A stretch of DNA of 13,000 bases from the NCBI GenBank assembly GCA_903813345.2, contig CAIIXF020000437.1, positions 1-13,000 of the forward strand, in the 5' to 3' direction. This document shows positions 1 through 6,660 of the stretch, one piece after another. The stretch is from Owenia fusiformis. Lineage: Eukaryota > Annelida > Polychaeta > Sabellida > Oweniidae. A program made the position numbers and the translations under genes. The notes under the pieces were generated by a model that was given only the letters and a program-made list of their open reading frames with translations, was not told the DNA's origin and made no database searches. Positions within the stretch are counted from its first letter, which is position 1. Each line of letters opens with the position of its first letter.

Positions 1-109
1 TCTTTTCAGTTTTCTAATCATCCTCTAATCTTAAAACAATAGCACTAAGTTATTTCCTCATATAACTTATATATAGATGTCTCTTCCAATCTGATATGTG
101 TTTGCCTAG
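1..109. repeat. Direct repeat copy 1 (305 bp spacing)
   Basis: This stretch, starting TCTTTTCAGTTTTCTAATCA and ending near GTGTTTGCCTAG, recurs 305 bp downstream with small indels and substitutions. The two copies share blocks such as AGATGTCTCTTCCAATCTGA and the AATAGCACTAAGTTA block. The window edge cuts the left side, so this may be the tail of a longer unit. If the repeat is tandem, the unit is about 305 bp with the second copy broken off at about 410. It could equally be two dispersed copies of an interspersed repeat. No coding potential is seen. Confidence 0.8.
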
Positions 110-305
110 CATTTTAGCAGATCAGCATCGGGGCTTTCTAAAAGAAATATTCCGGCCAATTTTAATATTTGAGGTCCACATGCCATATCACTTGCTTTAG
201 AAACAGGCCCCATAGTTCAAGGGGCCCATCTTGGGGTAGGGTTGGGGATTTCAAAATTAACGATTAGGCATACGGGATTTCTTGTAAGTTGTGTTATATC
301 TTTTT
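110..305. other. Spacer between the direct repeats, no gene seen
   Basis: This is non-coding sequence between the two direct repeats. It holds a short inverted repeat, GGCCCC / GGGGCC with a 9-base loop near 208-228, and a G-rich patch (TTGGGGTAGGGTTGGGG) just after it. No reading frame, tRNA or promoter could be supported. It may be the variable part of a 305 bp tandem unit. Confidence 0.5.
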
Positions 306-410
306 TCTTTTCAGTTTTCTAATCATTCTCTGGTCTAAAACAAATAATAGCACTAAGTTAATTGCTCATATATATAGATGTCTCTTCCAATCTGATATGT
401 GTTTGCCTAA
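306..410. repeat. Direct repeat copy 2 (305 bp spacing)
   Basis: This is the second copy of the 1-109 repeat, with the same order of blocks (CTTTTCAGTTTTCTAATCAT, AATAGCACTAAGTTA, AGATGTCTCTTCCAATCTGA, GTGTTTGCCTA). It differs by a few substitutions and indels, including a shorter AT tract before TATATAGATG. Similarity to copy 1 ends at about 410. Confidence 0.8.
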
Positions 411-545
411 GTAGTATAATAATACCAAATTGTATATCGAATTGTAATCAGGCAAAAATTAATACAATTAATATGTTCTCCTTCTTGAACATTTTAATAA
501 GCTGATAATAAAACAAGAAAACGATTAAGCATAACACCATATTAT

Positions 546-563
546 TTTATTGAAAATTTTATT
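546..563 (-). promoter_or_regulatory. Two minus-strand AATAAA poly(A) signals
   Basis: Reading the minus strand, two exact AATAAA hexamers occur at 563-558 and 551-546. They lie about 160-175 bases downstream of the stop codon at 723-721 of the exon-like stretch. AATAAA is the standard animal polyadenylation signal. In DNA this AT-rich it also occurs by chance, so the support comes from its position after an exon-like block. Confidence 0.4.
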
Positions 564-720
564 TAAAGTTTCTTACATCAACCTATTAGGTACTCTGGTT
601 TCTCTTCATCCACGCATAAATCTTTCGCCTTTTACTAAAGATTTCCGTGGAGAGGAACATTATAATGAGTCTATAGACTTATTTTTCTAACCTCGAAAGG
701 GGTACCATACAAACAATGTG

Positions 721-921
721 TCACTTCATCTTTCTTTCAGCGATCACCTTGTCGAAGTTAGTTTTAAACGAACTGAGAATGCTTCAATTATTTTTTCGCA
801 GTCTTGTAAAAAATTGTTCCAATCGCTTTATTAACAACATCTTCCTCAGAAATCAGTTGGCAAAAACATAGGCTATCTCTTCAGCCCATGGTAAAACTCT
901 ACTGAAAGTTTTGGGAATTTT
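721..921 (-). pseudogene. Exon-like, frameshifted coding remnant (possible terminal exon)
   Basis: The product is not recognised. On the minus strand a good acceptor-like tract (TTTTTTCCAG, 931-922) is followed by a frame reading KIPKTFSRVLPWAEEIAYVF and then a stop at 855-853. Protein-like sequence continues in a second frame from 856 (LISEEDVVNKAIGTIFYKTA, stop at 790-788). It then returns to the first frame (SSFKTNFDKVIAERKMK, stop at 723-721). Two AATAAA signals follow at 563 and 551. This layout suggests the last exon and 3' UTR of a gene or gene relic broken by small indels, or an intact exon with assembly errors in homopolymers. The alternative is a true terminal exon ending at 853. 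The amino-acid composition is ordinary for a soluble protein, and no domain was identified. It could still be chance, as the longest tract is only 22 residues. Confidence 0.3.
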
Positions 922-931
922 CTGGAAAAAA
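922..931 (-). other. Candidate 3' splice acceptor
   Basis: The minus strand reads TTTTTTCCAG here, a short polypyrimidine tract ending in CAG. It sits directly upstream of the protein-like frame at 921. Such tracts are frequent by chance in T-rich DNA, so confidence rests on the adjoining frame. Confidence 0.3.
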
Positions 932-1147
932 CGTATTCAAAATTTTATGCAATCATAACTGGGTATTTTAGATCATTCATGTTTACATACTAGCTTTATG
1001 GTCATAGTGGTTCTATCAACTAAAGGGATTTAAATATGCCTAAATACATGTAGGGCTAAGATTGGGCCTTATTAAAAAAACGCTAGATTCAATAATCGAA
1101 ATGAATATATGTTCAGTAATACCCTTATGTTTTTGCTTATGCAACAG
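932..1147. other. AT-rich non-coding stretch, no feature seen
   Basis: No open frame, repeat or RNA gene could be supported here. If the exon-like block at 721-921 is real, this would be its upstream intron on the minus strand. Confidence 0.4.
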
Positions 1148-1350
1148 TTTGGTTATTTTGGTAAAACTTGAGAAAATTTGGTTAAATTAATTTGGTAACG
1201 GTTTAAAATTTAGCAGATTGGAAAAAAACAAATAAATTGGACCAAAATTAGGCAAATTTGGCAAAATTTAAGCATATTTGGCAAACTCTATTAAAGCAAA
1301 CTTGTCAGACTAAACTATGCAAATTTGACGAAGGTTGTTGCAAAATTTTA
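1148..1350. repeat. TTTGG/AAA low-complexity tract
   Basis: The motif TTTGG or TTTGGCAAA recurs many times with irregular spacing (for example CAAATTTGGCAAAATTTAAG, then CATATTTGGCAAACTC). A-tracts lie between the motifs. It looks like a degenerated short tandem repeat. Closely spaced A-tracts can bend DNA, but no function is implied. Confidence 0.55.
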
Positions 1351-1638
1351 GCAAAGAATGGGTATCGATATGGAGAACTTTTAGAACACAGGTTTCTCTT
1401 AAACCAGTCATAAAAAATCAAAAAAATTAACACATCGTCAATTTAATGGTCATCTTTTGAATGCTAACAATATAATTTGAAAAATATATACTAGTATATA
1501 CTTTCATCTATATTGTTTTAGAAAACACATCAAACACTTGTTTTGTTCTTGGTATCATGTTTCCCGAGTGAAATGAAACATCTATCCGAACCTCATTGGA
1601 ACAAAACGACATAAACACAATGATGTTTAGGTCTCTCA
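1351..1638. other. AT-rich non-coding stretch with small palindromes
   Basis: No gene is seen. Two small structures are visible: a perfect 16 bp palindrome TATATACTAGTATATA at 1485-1500, and a 7 bp inverted repeat ATGTTTC / GAAACAT at 1557-1563 and 1575-1581. Both are common in AT-rich DNA. Confidence 0.45.
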
Positions 1639-1803
1639 ATATTGTAATTGTACAAAGGAAATTTTGGTTGATTTTAAAAAAAGTATCTTGTTAATGAAAT
1701 AAAAGGTTTATCTTGATTTTTGTCTATTTTGAGGGGATTTTGTTTAAATTTTTTGAATACTTTATTAAAATCAACCAAAAAGTCCTTTGTATAACTATAA
1801 TAT
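1639..1803. mobile_element. MITE-like inverted repeat, about 165 bp
   Basis: The left arm (1639-1686) and right arm (1757-1803) are reverse complements over nearly 48 bases with few mismatches. The best-matching cores are TACAAAGGA..TTTTGGTTGATTTTA on the left and its complement TAAAATCAACCAAAA..TCCTTTGTA on the right. The loop of about 70 bases is T-rich and non-coding. Size and structure fit a miniature inverted-repeat element with long arms. A target-site duplication was not clearly found, so the class cannot be assigned. The right arm ends two bases before the CTAG end of element A1. Other A copies lack this sequence next to them, so it is flanking DNA rather than part of A. Confidence 0.6.
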
Positions 1804-1809
1804 AACTAG

Positions 1810-1841
1810 AGATCTAACGATCTAAGATTGCAAGCAATCTT
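1810..1841 (-). other. A1 terminal double hairpin
   Basis: There are two adjacent perfect stems. AGATC-TAAC-GATCT (1810-1823) lies next to the CTAG end, and AAGATTGC-AA-GCAATCTT (1824-1841) lies just inside it. In Helitrons a hairpin just before CTRR acts as the end-of-transfer signal; that role is inferred here from position. Confidence 0.7.
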
Positions 1842-2189
1842 ACGGAGGCCCTATATTCGTTTCTGAACATTCAAAGGCCAGCCAAAGGTCAAATCTCTAA
1901 TACAAAGTCATATATGAACTCCAGACAACTTGTAGATGATTTTTAAAAAAGGTTTGGTCGAATTAATGCACGTTGAAATTTGACCTTGAAAAATTCTGAA
2001 ATTTGACCTTTTTTCAGTTTTTGAGCTATAATATCTCAAAACTGGAGCCAAATTTTAATAGATAATCAATTGCTAATATGTGTATAACCTTTAGTAGAGG
2101 AATATATATTCTGACTTTCATTAAAAAATATTGATTTGTAGTCTCCAATTTTGAGAAACTTAGAAAACACAGTTTGTGATTTCGTTTGA

Positions 2190-2359
2190 TGACCTTGACC
2201 TTTGACCTTGCAAATTTTACTTTTTCAGACCTCAGAAGGTCTTTTGTGAATAAATATACCTAAATTTGAATCCAGAAAATTGATTTGAAAAATCAACTTT
2301 TTTGACCTTTCGGAGGTCACTGAAGGTCAACCAAAGGTCAAAGGTCAAAAGTAAGGTTA
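2190..2359. promoter_or_regulatory. Nuclear-receptor-type half-site cluster, A1 unit 1
   Basis: TGACCT occurs at 2190, 2196 and 2203 (spacings 0 and 1). After about 95 bases TGACCT occurs at 2303, then AGGTCA at 2314, 2324, 2335 and 2342, giving spacers of 5 (everted), 4, 5 and 1. DR4, DR5 and DR1 spacings of AGGTCA are the classical binding patterns of nuclear receptor dimers. The sequence is a fact; any binding is inference. Confidence 0.5.
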
Positions 2360-2635
2360 GATTTGGAATCCTGAGAACTTGTAGATGAGTTTTAAAAAAA
2401 AATTGGTCAATTTGAAGCAAGTTGAAATTTAGTCTTGAAAAGTTTTGAAATTTGACCTTTTTTCAGTTTTTGAGTTCCAATATCTCAAAACTGGTACACA
2501 ATCTTAATAAATAGCCAATTGCTAATATGTGTAGAAACTATAGAGGAATATATATCCTGACTTTCATGAAAAAATATTGATTTGTAGTCTCCAATTTTGA
2601 GAAACTTACAAAACACAGTTTGTGATTTCGTTTGA

Positions 2636-2805
2636 TGACCTTGACCTTTGACCTTGCAAATTTTACTTTTTTAGACCTCAGTATATCTTTTCTGATTAAA
2701 TAAACCTAAATTTGAATCCAGAAAATCCATTTGAAAAATCAATTTTTTTGACCTTTAGAAGGTCACTGAAGGTCAAATAAAGGTCATAGGTCAAAATTAA
2801 GGTCA
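2636..2805. promoter_or_regulatory. Nuclear-receptor-type half-site cluster, A1 unit 2
   Basis: TGACCT occurs at 2636, 2642 and 2649. AGGTCA occurs at 2760, 2770, 2781, 2788 and 2800, with spacers 4, 5, 1 and 6. The spacer bases differ from unit 1 (AAATA instead of ACCAA, T instead of A) while the spacing is kept. Confidence 0.5.
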
Positions 2806-3082
2806 GGTTTGAGTTCCTGAGATCTTGTAGATGCTTTTTAAAAAAAAGTTTGGTCAATTTAGAGCAAGTTGAAATTTGACCTTGAAAAATTTCGAAATTT
2901 GACCTTTTTACTGTTTTTGAGTTCTAATATCTCAAAACTGAAGCAAAATTTAAATAAATAGTCAATTGCTAATATGTGTAGAACCTTTAGAGGAATATAT
3001 ATTCTGACTTTCAGTAAAAAAAATTGATTTGTAGTCTCCAATTTTGAGAAACTTAGAAAACATAGTTTGTGATTTCGTTTGA

Positions 3083-3252
3083 TGACCTTGACCTTTGACC
3101 TTGCAAATTTTACTTTTTTAGACCTCAGTAGGTCTTTTGTGAATAAATATACCTAAATTTGAATCCAGAAAATCAATTTGAAAAATCAACTTTTTTGACC
3201 TTTCGGAGGTCACTGAAGGTCAACCAAAGGTCACAGGTCAAAAGTAAGGTCA
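3083..3252. promoter_or_regulatory. Nuclear-receptor-type half-site cluster, A1 unit 3
   Basis: TGACCT occurs at 3083, 3089 and 3096. AGGTCA occurs at 3207, 3217, 3228, 3235 and 3247, with spacers 4, 5, 1 and 6. Confidence 0.5.
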
Positions 3253-3313
3253 GATTTGAAATCCTGAGAACTTGTAGATGAGTTTTAAAAAAAAAATTGT
3301 CAATTTGAAGCAA

Positions 3314-3631
3314 GTTGAAAAAATACCTTTTTTGACCTTTTTTTGACCTTCAATATCTCAAAATCTAGGCAAAATTTCTCCAGACGGCAAAAGGCTAAGA
3401 CTAATAGAATACTAATATCTATCTGTATGCAAAAATTCAGCCAAAAATATTGAAGTGTAGTGTCAGGATTTGAGAAACTTGAAAAAAACTTAGATTTGAC
3501 CTAGATTTTGACCTTTGACCTTGACCTAGATAAAAATTCCTTTCCCCCCAAGTTCAGCCAAGGTCCCTAGTAGGTGCATATAGTAGATAGTTGAAAGGTA
3601 GTTGGAAGTAGGAGAAAAAGGTTTAGGAAGA
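3314..3631. repeat. A1 terminal module (minus-strand 5' end)
   Basis: This diverged last unit is shared with A3 (12566-12883). It carries AGACGGCAAAAGGCTAA and GTGTAGTGTCAGGATTTGAG, which also occur in family B/C units and so tie the families together. It then has TTTGACCTAGATTTTGACC followed by more TTGACCT motifs, and ends in a purine-rich GGAGAAAAAGG tail. It forms the TC end of the element. Confidence 0.75.
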
Positions 3632-3650
3632 ATAAATAAATAAAGAATAA
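3632..3650. repeat. AAATA/AAT microsatellite between A1 and A2
   Basis: A short AT-rich spacer (ATAAATAAATAAAGAATAA) separates the TC end of A1 from the CTAG end of A2. Similar AAT tracts lie at the B/C1, C1/C2 and C2/A3 boundaries. This suggests insertion into, or growth of, simple AT repeats at the element ends. Confidence 0.7.
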
Positions 3651-3654
3651 CTAG

Positions 3655-3686
3655 AGATCTAACGATCTAAGATTGCAAGCAATCTT
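3655..3686 (-). other. A2 terminal double hairpin
   Basis: It is identical to the A1 pair: AGATC-TAAC-GATCT at 3655-3668 and AAGATTGC-AA-GCAATCTT at 3669-3686. Both stems are perfect. Confidence 0.7.
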
Positions 3687-4034
3687 ACGGAGGCCCTATA
3701 TTCGTTTCTGAACATTCAAAGGCCAGCCAAAGGTCAAATCTCTAATACAAGGTCATATATGAACTCCAGACAACTTGTGGATGATTTTTAAAAAAGGTTT
3801 GGTCGAATTAATGCAAGTTGAAATTTGACCTTGAAAAATTCCGAAATTTGACCTTTTTTCAGTTTTGGAGCTATAATATCTCAAAACTGGAGCCAAATTT
3901 TAATAGATAATCAATTGCTAATATGTGTAGAACCTTCAGTAGAAGAATATATATTCTGACTTTCATTTAAAAATATTGATTTGTAGTCTCCAATTTTGAG
4001 AAACTTAGAAAACACAGTTTGTGATTTCGTTTGA

Positions 4035-4192
4035 TGACCTTGACCTTTGACCTTGCAAATTTTACTTTTTTAGACCTCAGAAGGTCTTTTGTGAATAAAT
4101 ATACCTAAATTTGAATCCAGAAAATCGATTTGAAAAATCAACTTTTTTGACCTTTCGGAGGTCACTGAAGGTCAACCAAAGGTCAAAGGTCA
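4035..4192. promoter_or_regulatory. Half-site cluster, A2 unit 1
   Basis: TGACCT occurs at 4035, 4041 and 4048. AGGTCA occurs at 4159, 4169, 4180 and 4187, with spacers 4, 5 and 1. Confidence 0.5.
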
Positions 4193-4481
4193 AAAGTAAG
4201 GTTAGATTTGGAATCCTGAGAACTTGTAGATGAGTTTTAAAAAAAAAATTGGTCAATTTGAAGCAAGTTGAAATTTAGTCTTGAAAAGTTTCGAAATTTG
4301 ACCTTTTTTCAGTTTTTGAGTTCCAATATCTCAAAACTAGTACACAATTTTAATAAATAGTCAATTGCTAATATGTGTAGAACCTATAGAGGAATATATA
4401 TCCTGACTTTCATGAAAAAATATTGATTTGTAGTCTCCAATTTTGAGAAACTTAGAAAACACAGTTTGTGATTTAGTTTGA

Positions 4482-4639
4482 TGACCTTGACCTTTGACCT
4501 TGCAAATTTTACTTTTTTAGACCTCAGTAGGTCCTTTGTGATCAAATATACCTAAATTTGAATCCAGAAAATCAATTTGAAAAAACAACTTTTTTTACCT
4601 TTCGAAGGTCACCGAAGGTCAACCAAAGGTCGGAGGTCA
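4482..4639. promoter_or_regulatory. Half-site cluster, A2 unit 2
   Basis: TGACCT occurs at 4482, 4488 and 4495. AGGTCA occurs at 4606, 4616 and 4634, with a one-base variant AGGTCG at 4627. Spacers are again 4, 5 and 1. Confidence 0.5.
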
Positions 4640-4713
4640 AAAGTAAGGACATATTTGAGTTCCTGAGATCTTGTAGATGATTTTTAAAAAAAAATCTGGT
4701 TCATTTGAAGCAA

Positions 4714-5031
4714 GTTGAAAAATGACCGATTTTTGCCGATTTTTGACGTCAAATATCTCAAAAACGGTAAAAAATTAACGCGTACATATAGTGAGCAATT
4801 TGTAGAGAATGCTTATATCTAGTTACATTTTAATTCATCGCAAGAAATAATGAAGTATGAGGACGAAATCTGAGAAACTTAAAAAAAGCTTAGATTTGAC
4901 CTAGATTTTGACCTTTGACCTTGACCTAGATAAAAATTCCTTTCCCGCCAAGTTCAGGCCAGGTCCCTAGTAGGACTATGTAGTAGCTAGTTGAAAGTTA
5001 GTCGGAAGTAGGAGAAAAAGAGGGAGGAAGA
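4714..5031. repeat. A2 terminal module, with replaced 150-170 bp segment
   Basis: The tail from about 4880 matches A1 and A3 closely (TTAGATTTGACCTAGATTTT and onward to GGAGAAAAAGAGGGAGGAAG). The preceding part does not match their terminal modules beyond AATATCTCAAAA-like motifs. This points to module exchange by recombination or template switching. Confidence 0.65.
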
Positions 5032-5042
5032 ACTAGACTTTG

Positions 5043-5065
5043 GAAATTGAACGAAGTTCAATTTC
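5043..5065 (-). other. Element B terminal hairpin
   Basis: The perfect 10 bp stem GAAATTGAAC / GTTCAATTTC has the loop GAA and lies 6 bases inside CTAG. Compared with C1 and C2 the outer pair changes from G-C to T-A on both arms, so pairing is kept. Confidence 0.75.
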
Positions 5066-5088
5066 AGACTCCAGATCTAGATTTTTTT

Positions 5089-5145
5089 AAGCCCAGTCAT
5101 CTAAAATAAGCCGAGTCATCCAGAATAAGCTGAGTCATCCAGAAT
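5089..5145. repeat. Three 19 bp tandem repeats carrying TGAGTCA
   Basis: Copies start at 5089, 5108 and 5127 with the consensus AAGCTGAGTCATCCAGAAT. The third contains an exact TGAGTCA, the AP-1 core motif; the second has CGAGTCA and the first CCAGTCA. Regulatory use is only a possibility. Confidence 0.75.
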
Positions 5146-5338
5146 AAGATGGATGGATAAAATAGGAAGGTAGGATAGGATAGAATGGGAAGGAACGATA
5201 GGATAGAATAAGAAAGAAGGATAGAACAGAATAGCAAGAAAGGATATGATAGGAGAGGATAGGAAGGATAGGAAGGAAAGGATACGAAGGAAGGATAGAT
5301 AGGAAGGATAGGATAGGATCAGATAGGAAGGATGGATG
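5146..5338. repeat. GGATA/GGAAGGATA purine-rich microsatellite
   Basis: About 190 bp of imperfect GGATA, GGAAGGATA and GAATA repeats lie on the plus strand, almost purely A, G and T with very few C. It lies inside element B. A short stretch identical to its right end reappears inside C1 at about 7635-7682. Confidence 0.9.
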
Positions 5339-6022
5339 AATTTTTCAATATTTTCTTCTCTACTTTTGACTCTCTATCAGGATACCATCAGATAGATTTT
5401 CCGAAATTTCAAAACGCCATAACTTCTGAACCGGAAGTCGGATCGAAATTTGGTTTAAAGATTCGGATTCCTGACAAAATTCTACCCCTAATTCATAACT
5501 CATACGTTAAATCTGGCGAATTTTTATTTTGACCTACTTTTCGGACACGCCATAACTTCGGAACCGGAAGTCGGATTGAAATTTGGTTTGCAGATTCGGA
5601 TTTCTGAGAAAATTTGTCACTTAATTCATAACTCAAACGTCAAATTTGGAGAATTTTTTATTTTGACCTACATTTCGGACACCATATCTCAAAAGTGGGT
5701 CAAAATACTTTCTGACGGCAAAAGGCTAACACTATTAGCACACTCTTAGCTACATGTATACACAATTTCAAAGAATATTATTGAGGTGTAGTGTCAGAAT
5801 CGCAAAAATAAGGAAAACCTTTGAATTTGACCTAGATTTTGACCTAGGCATTTTGGTGTCCAAATTTTGAGGCTAGATGGCTTTTTAGGCCCCCTTCTTT
5901 TTAAAGCTTTTATTAAATTAAGCTTAACTCAGTCTATATTTCGTATTATTCACTTCAAAAAAATCATTTTTCCCATTGACTTAACATGGGCACCAAATTT
6001 AGCGATTTTTGAGCTTTCAAGA
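5339..6022. repeat. Element B tandem unit region
   Basis: It contains the motif CCATAACTTC-GAACCGGAAGTCGGAT at 5415 and 5549 (134 bp apart), then the related CCATATCTCAAAAGTGGG about 130 bp later, and the next full unit at 6023 (474 bp after 5549). The 475 bp unit therefore seems built on an older repeat of about 132 bp. The short open frame at 5332-5532 lies here, but its second copy at 7676 shows neutral-looking changes. Confidence 0.8.
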
Positions 6023-6436
6023 CGCCATAACTACCGAACCGGAAGTCGGATTCGAATTTGGTTTTCAGATTCGGAATCCTGAGAAAATTTCCTATAAGAC
6101 TAATATCCTGGACATTGGATTCGGAGAACTTGATTTTTGGACCTCGTTTTCGGACACTGATATCTCGAAATCGGCTTGAGACATCAAAAAACTAAATCGA
6201 CCCTAGCTTTCCTACTTTTTTATGAGGAACACAATGAAAAAAACCCGAATCAAAAATATTGAAGGACGACCGAGAAAATCGAAAAAAGTGACAAAGTACT
6301 GGATTTGACCTAGTTCTTGACCTTTGACCTAGATAAAAAATTGACCCAATTTCCCACCAAATAGATACTGAACTTAAATGAACTGTATAATGGTCTTTAC
6401 TGGATACCTTATAGTTATTGAAAAAACGGTTACAGA
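6023..6436. repeat. Element B terminal module
   Basis: A last, diverged unit starts with CGCCATAACTACCGAACCGG. It passes through GGACACTGATATCTCGAAAT and ends in GATTTGACCTAGTTCTTGAC, CTAGATAAAAA and GGTTACAGA. The same plan is seen at the ends of C1 and C2. Confidence 0.7.
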
Positions 6437-6446
6437 ATAATAATAA
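6437..6446. repeat. AAT microsatellite between B and C1
   Basis: The run ATAATAATAA joins the TC end of B to CTAG of C1. The same run separates C1 and C2. Confidence 0.7.
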
Positions 6447-6455
6447 CTAGACATG

Positions 6456-6477
6456 TAAATTGAACAAGTTCAATTTA
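6456..6477 (-). other. C1 terminal hairpin
   Basis: The perfect 10 bp stem TAAATTGAAC / GTTCAATTTA has the loop AA and lies 5 bases inside CTAG. Confidence 0.75.
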
Positions 6478-6501
6478 AGACTCCAGATTTAATTCTTTTT
6501 T

Positions 6502-6571
6502 AAGCTGAGTCATCCAGAATACTTGTAAGCTGAGTCATCCAGAATAAGCTGATCGAGTCAGCTAGAATTTA
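6502..6571. repeat. C1 short repeats with TGAGTCA
   Basis: Two copies of AAGCTGAGTCATCCAGAAT start at 6502 and 6526, and a third, degenerate copy (AAGCTGATCGAGTCAGCTAG) starts near 6545. They are homologous to the 19 bp repeats of element B. Confidence 0.7.
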
Positions 6572-6660
6572 GACATTTAGACAACTCTCCATTTTTTTTA
6601 TCTTCGACTCCATTGGCTTAACATGGGGATATCATCATATCGACTTTTCGAGACTTCAAA

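Larger units (their letters stand above)
1972..3313. repeat. A1 internal tandem repeat, three units of about 447 bp
   Basis: The units begin at 1972, 2421 and 2868 with GTTGAAATTT; the periods are 449, 447 and 446 bp. Each runs through AATATCTCAAAACTGG, CAATTGCTAATATGTGTAG, GATTTGTAGTCTCCAATTTT, a triple TGACCT cluster and an AGGTCA cluster. Unit 2 has the diagnostic start GAAATTTAGTCTTGAAAAG, shared with unit 2 of A2 and A3. Same-position units therefore resemble each other more than neighbours do: duplication came first, then whole-element copying. Confidence 0.9.
1806..3631 (-). mobile_element. Helitron-like non-autonomous element A1
   Basis: This is a complete copy of family A. Read on the minus strand it starts TCTTCCTAAACC (3631) and ends with two hairpins and CTAG (1809-1806), followed by T. 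The parts in plus order are: terminal hairpins (1810-1841), a unique head (to about 1971) containing ACGGAGGCCCTATATTCG, three tandem units (1972, 2421, 2868), and a diverged terminal module (3314-3631) ending in repeated TTGACCT motifs. The TC start, CTAG end, subterminal hairpin and lack of target duplication match Helitron-like elements. T on both flanks instead resembles the TT target reported for Helentron/Helitron2 types. There is no Rep/helicase frame, so it would depend on a partner. A3 is nearly the same length (1827 against 1826 bp) and layout. Confidence 0.65.
3817..4713. repeat. A2 internal tandem repeat, two units of about 448 bp
   Basis: The units start at 3817 and 4267 (periods 450 and 447). 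The second has the unit-2 marker GAAATTTAGTCTTGAAAAG. Its end resembles the unit-2/unit-3 junction of A1 in part (GAGTTCCTGAGATCTTGTAG), so loss of unit 3 is possible. Confidence 0.9.
3651..5031 (-). mobile_element. Helitron-like non-autonomous element A2 (two-unit form)
   Basis: This family A element has CTAG at 3651-3654 followed inward by the same double hairpin as A1, and a TC end (TCTTCCTCCCTC) at 5031. It is 1381 bp, shorter than A1 by one tandem unit: units start at 3817 and 4267, and the terminal module at 4714. The terminal module is replaced over about 4714-4880 by unrelated-looking sequence (GACCGATTTTTGCCGATTTT, ACGCGTACATATAG) before returning to the shared tail, so A2 is a mosaic. 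It abuts element B with one base between the two ends (5032). Confidence 0.65.
5033..6436 (-). mobile_element. Helitron-like non-autonomous element B
   Basis: CTAG at 5033-5036 is followed inward by a 10 bp hairpin, CAGACTCCAGATCTAG, three 19 bp repeats with TGAGTCA, a GGATA-type microsatellite of about 190 bp, tandem B/C units and a terminal module. The minus-strand start is TCTGTAACCG at 6436. It contains no Rep or helicase frame. Its tail (TTGACCTAGTTCTTGACC, CTAGATAAAAA) is homologous to the C tails and to the family A terminal module. The long microsatellite is seen in full only in this copy. Order from the CTAG end (hairpin, short repeats, microsatellite, tandem units) recalls modular Helitron-derived elements of insects and molluscs, but no specific family is claimed. 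Confidence 0.6.

Noticed and set aside
195-235. tRNA-like AGTTCAAGGGGCCC near a GC-rich hairpin
   Set aside because: No A box, acceptor stem or cloverleaf could be built around it.
787-860. LISEEDV stretch resembling the Myc epitope in the exon-like block
   Set aside because: Short chance match; the flanking residues do not continue the similarity in the same frame.
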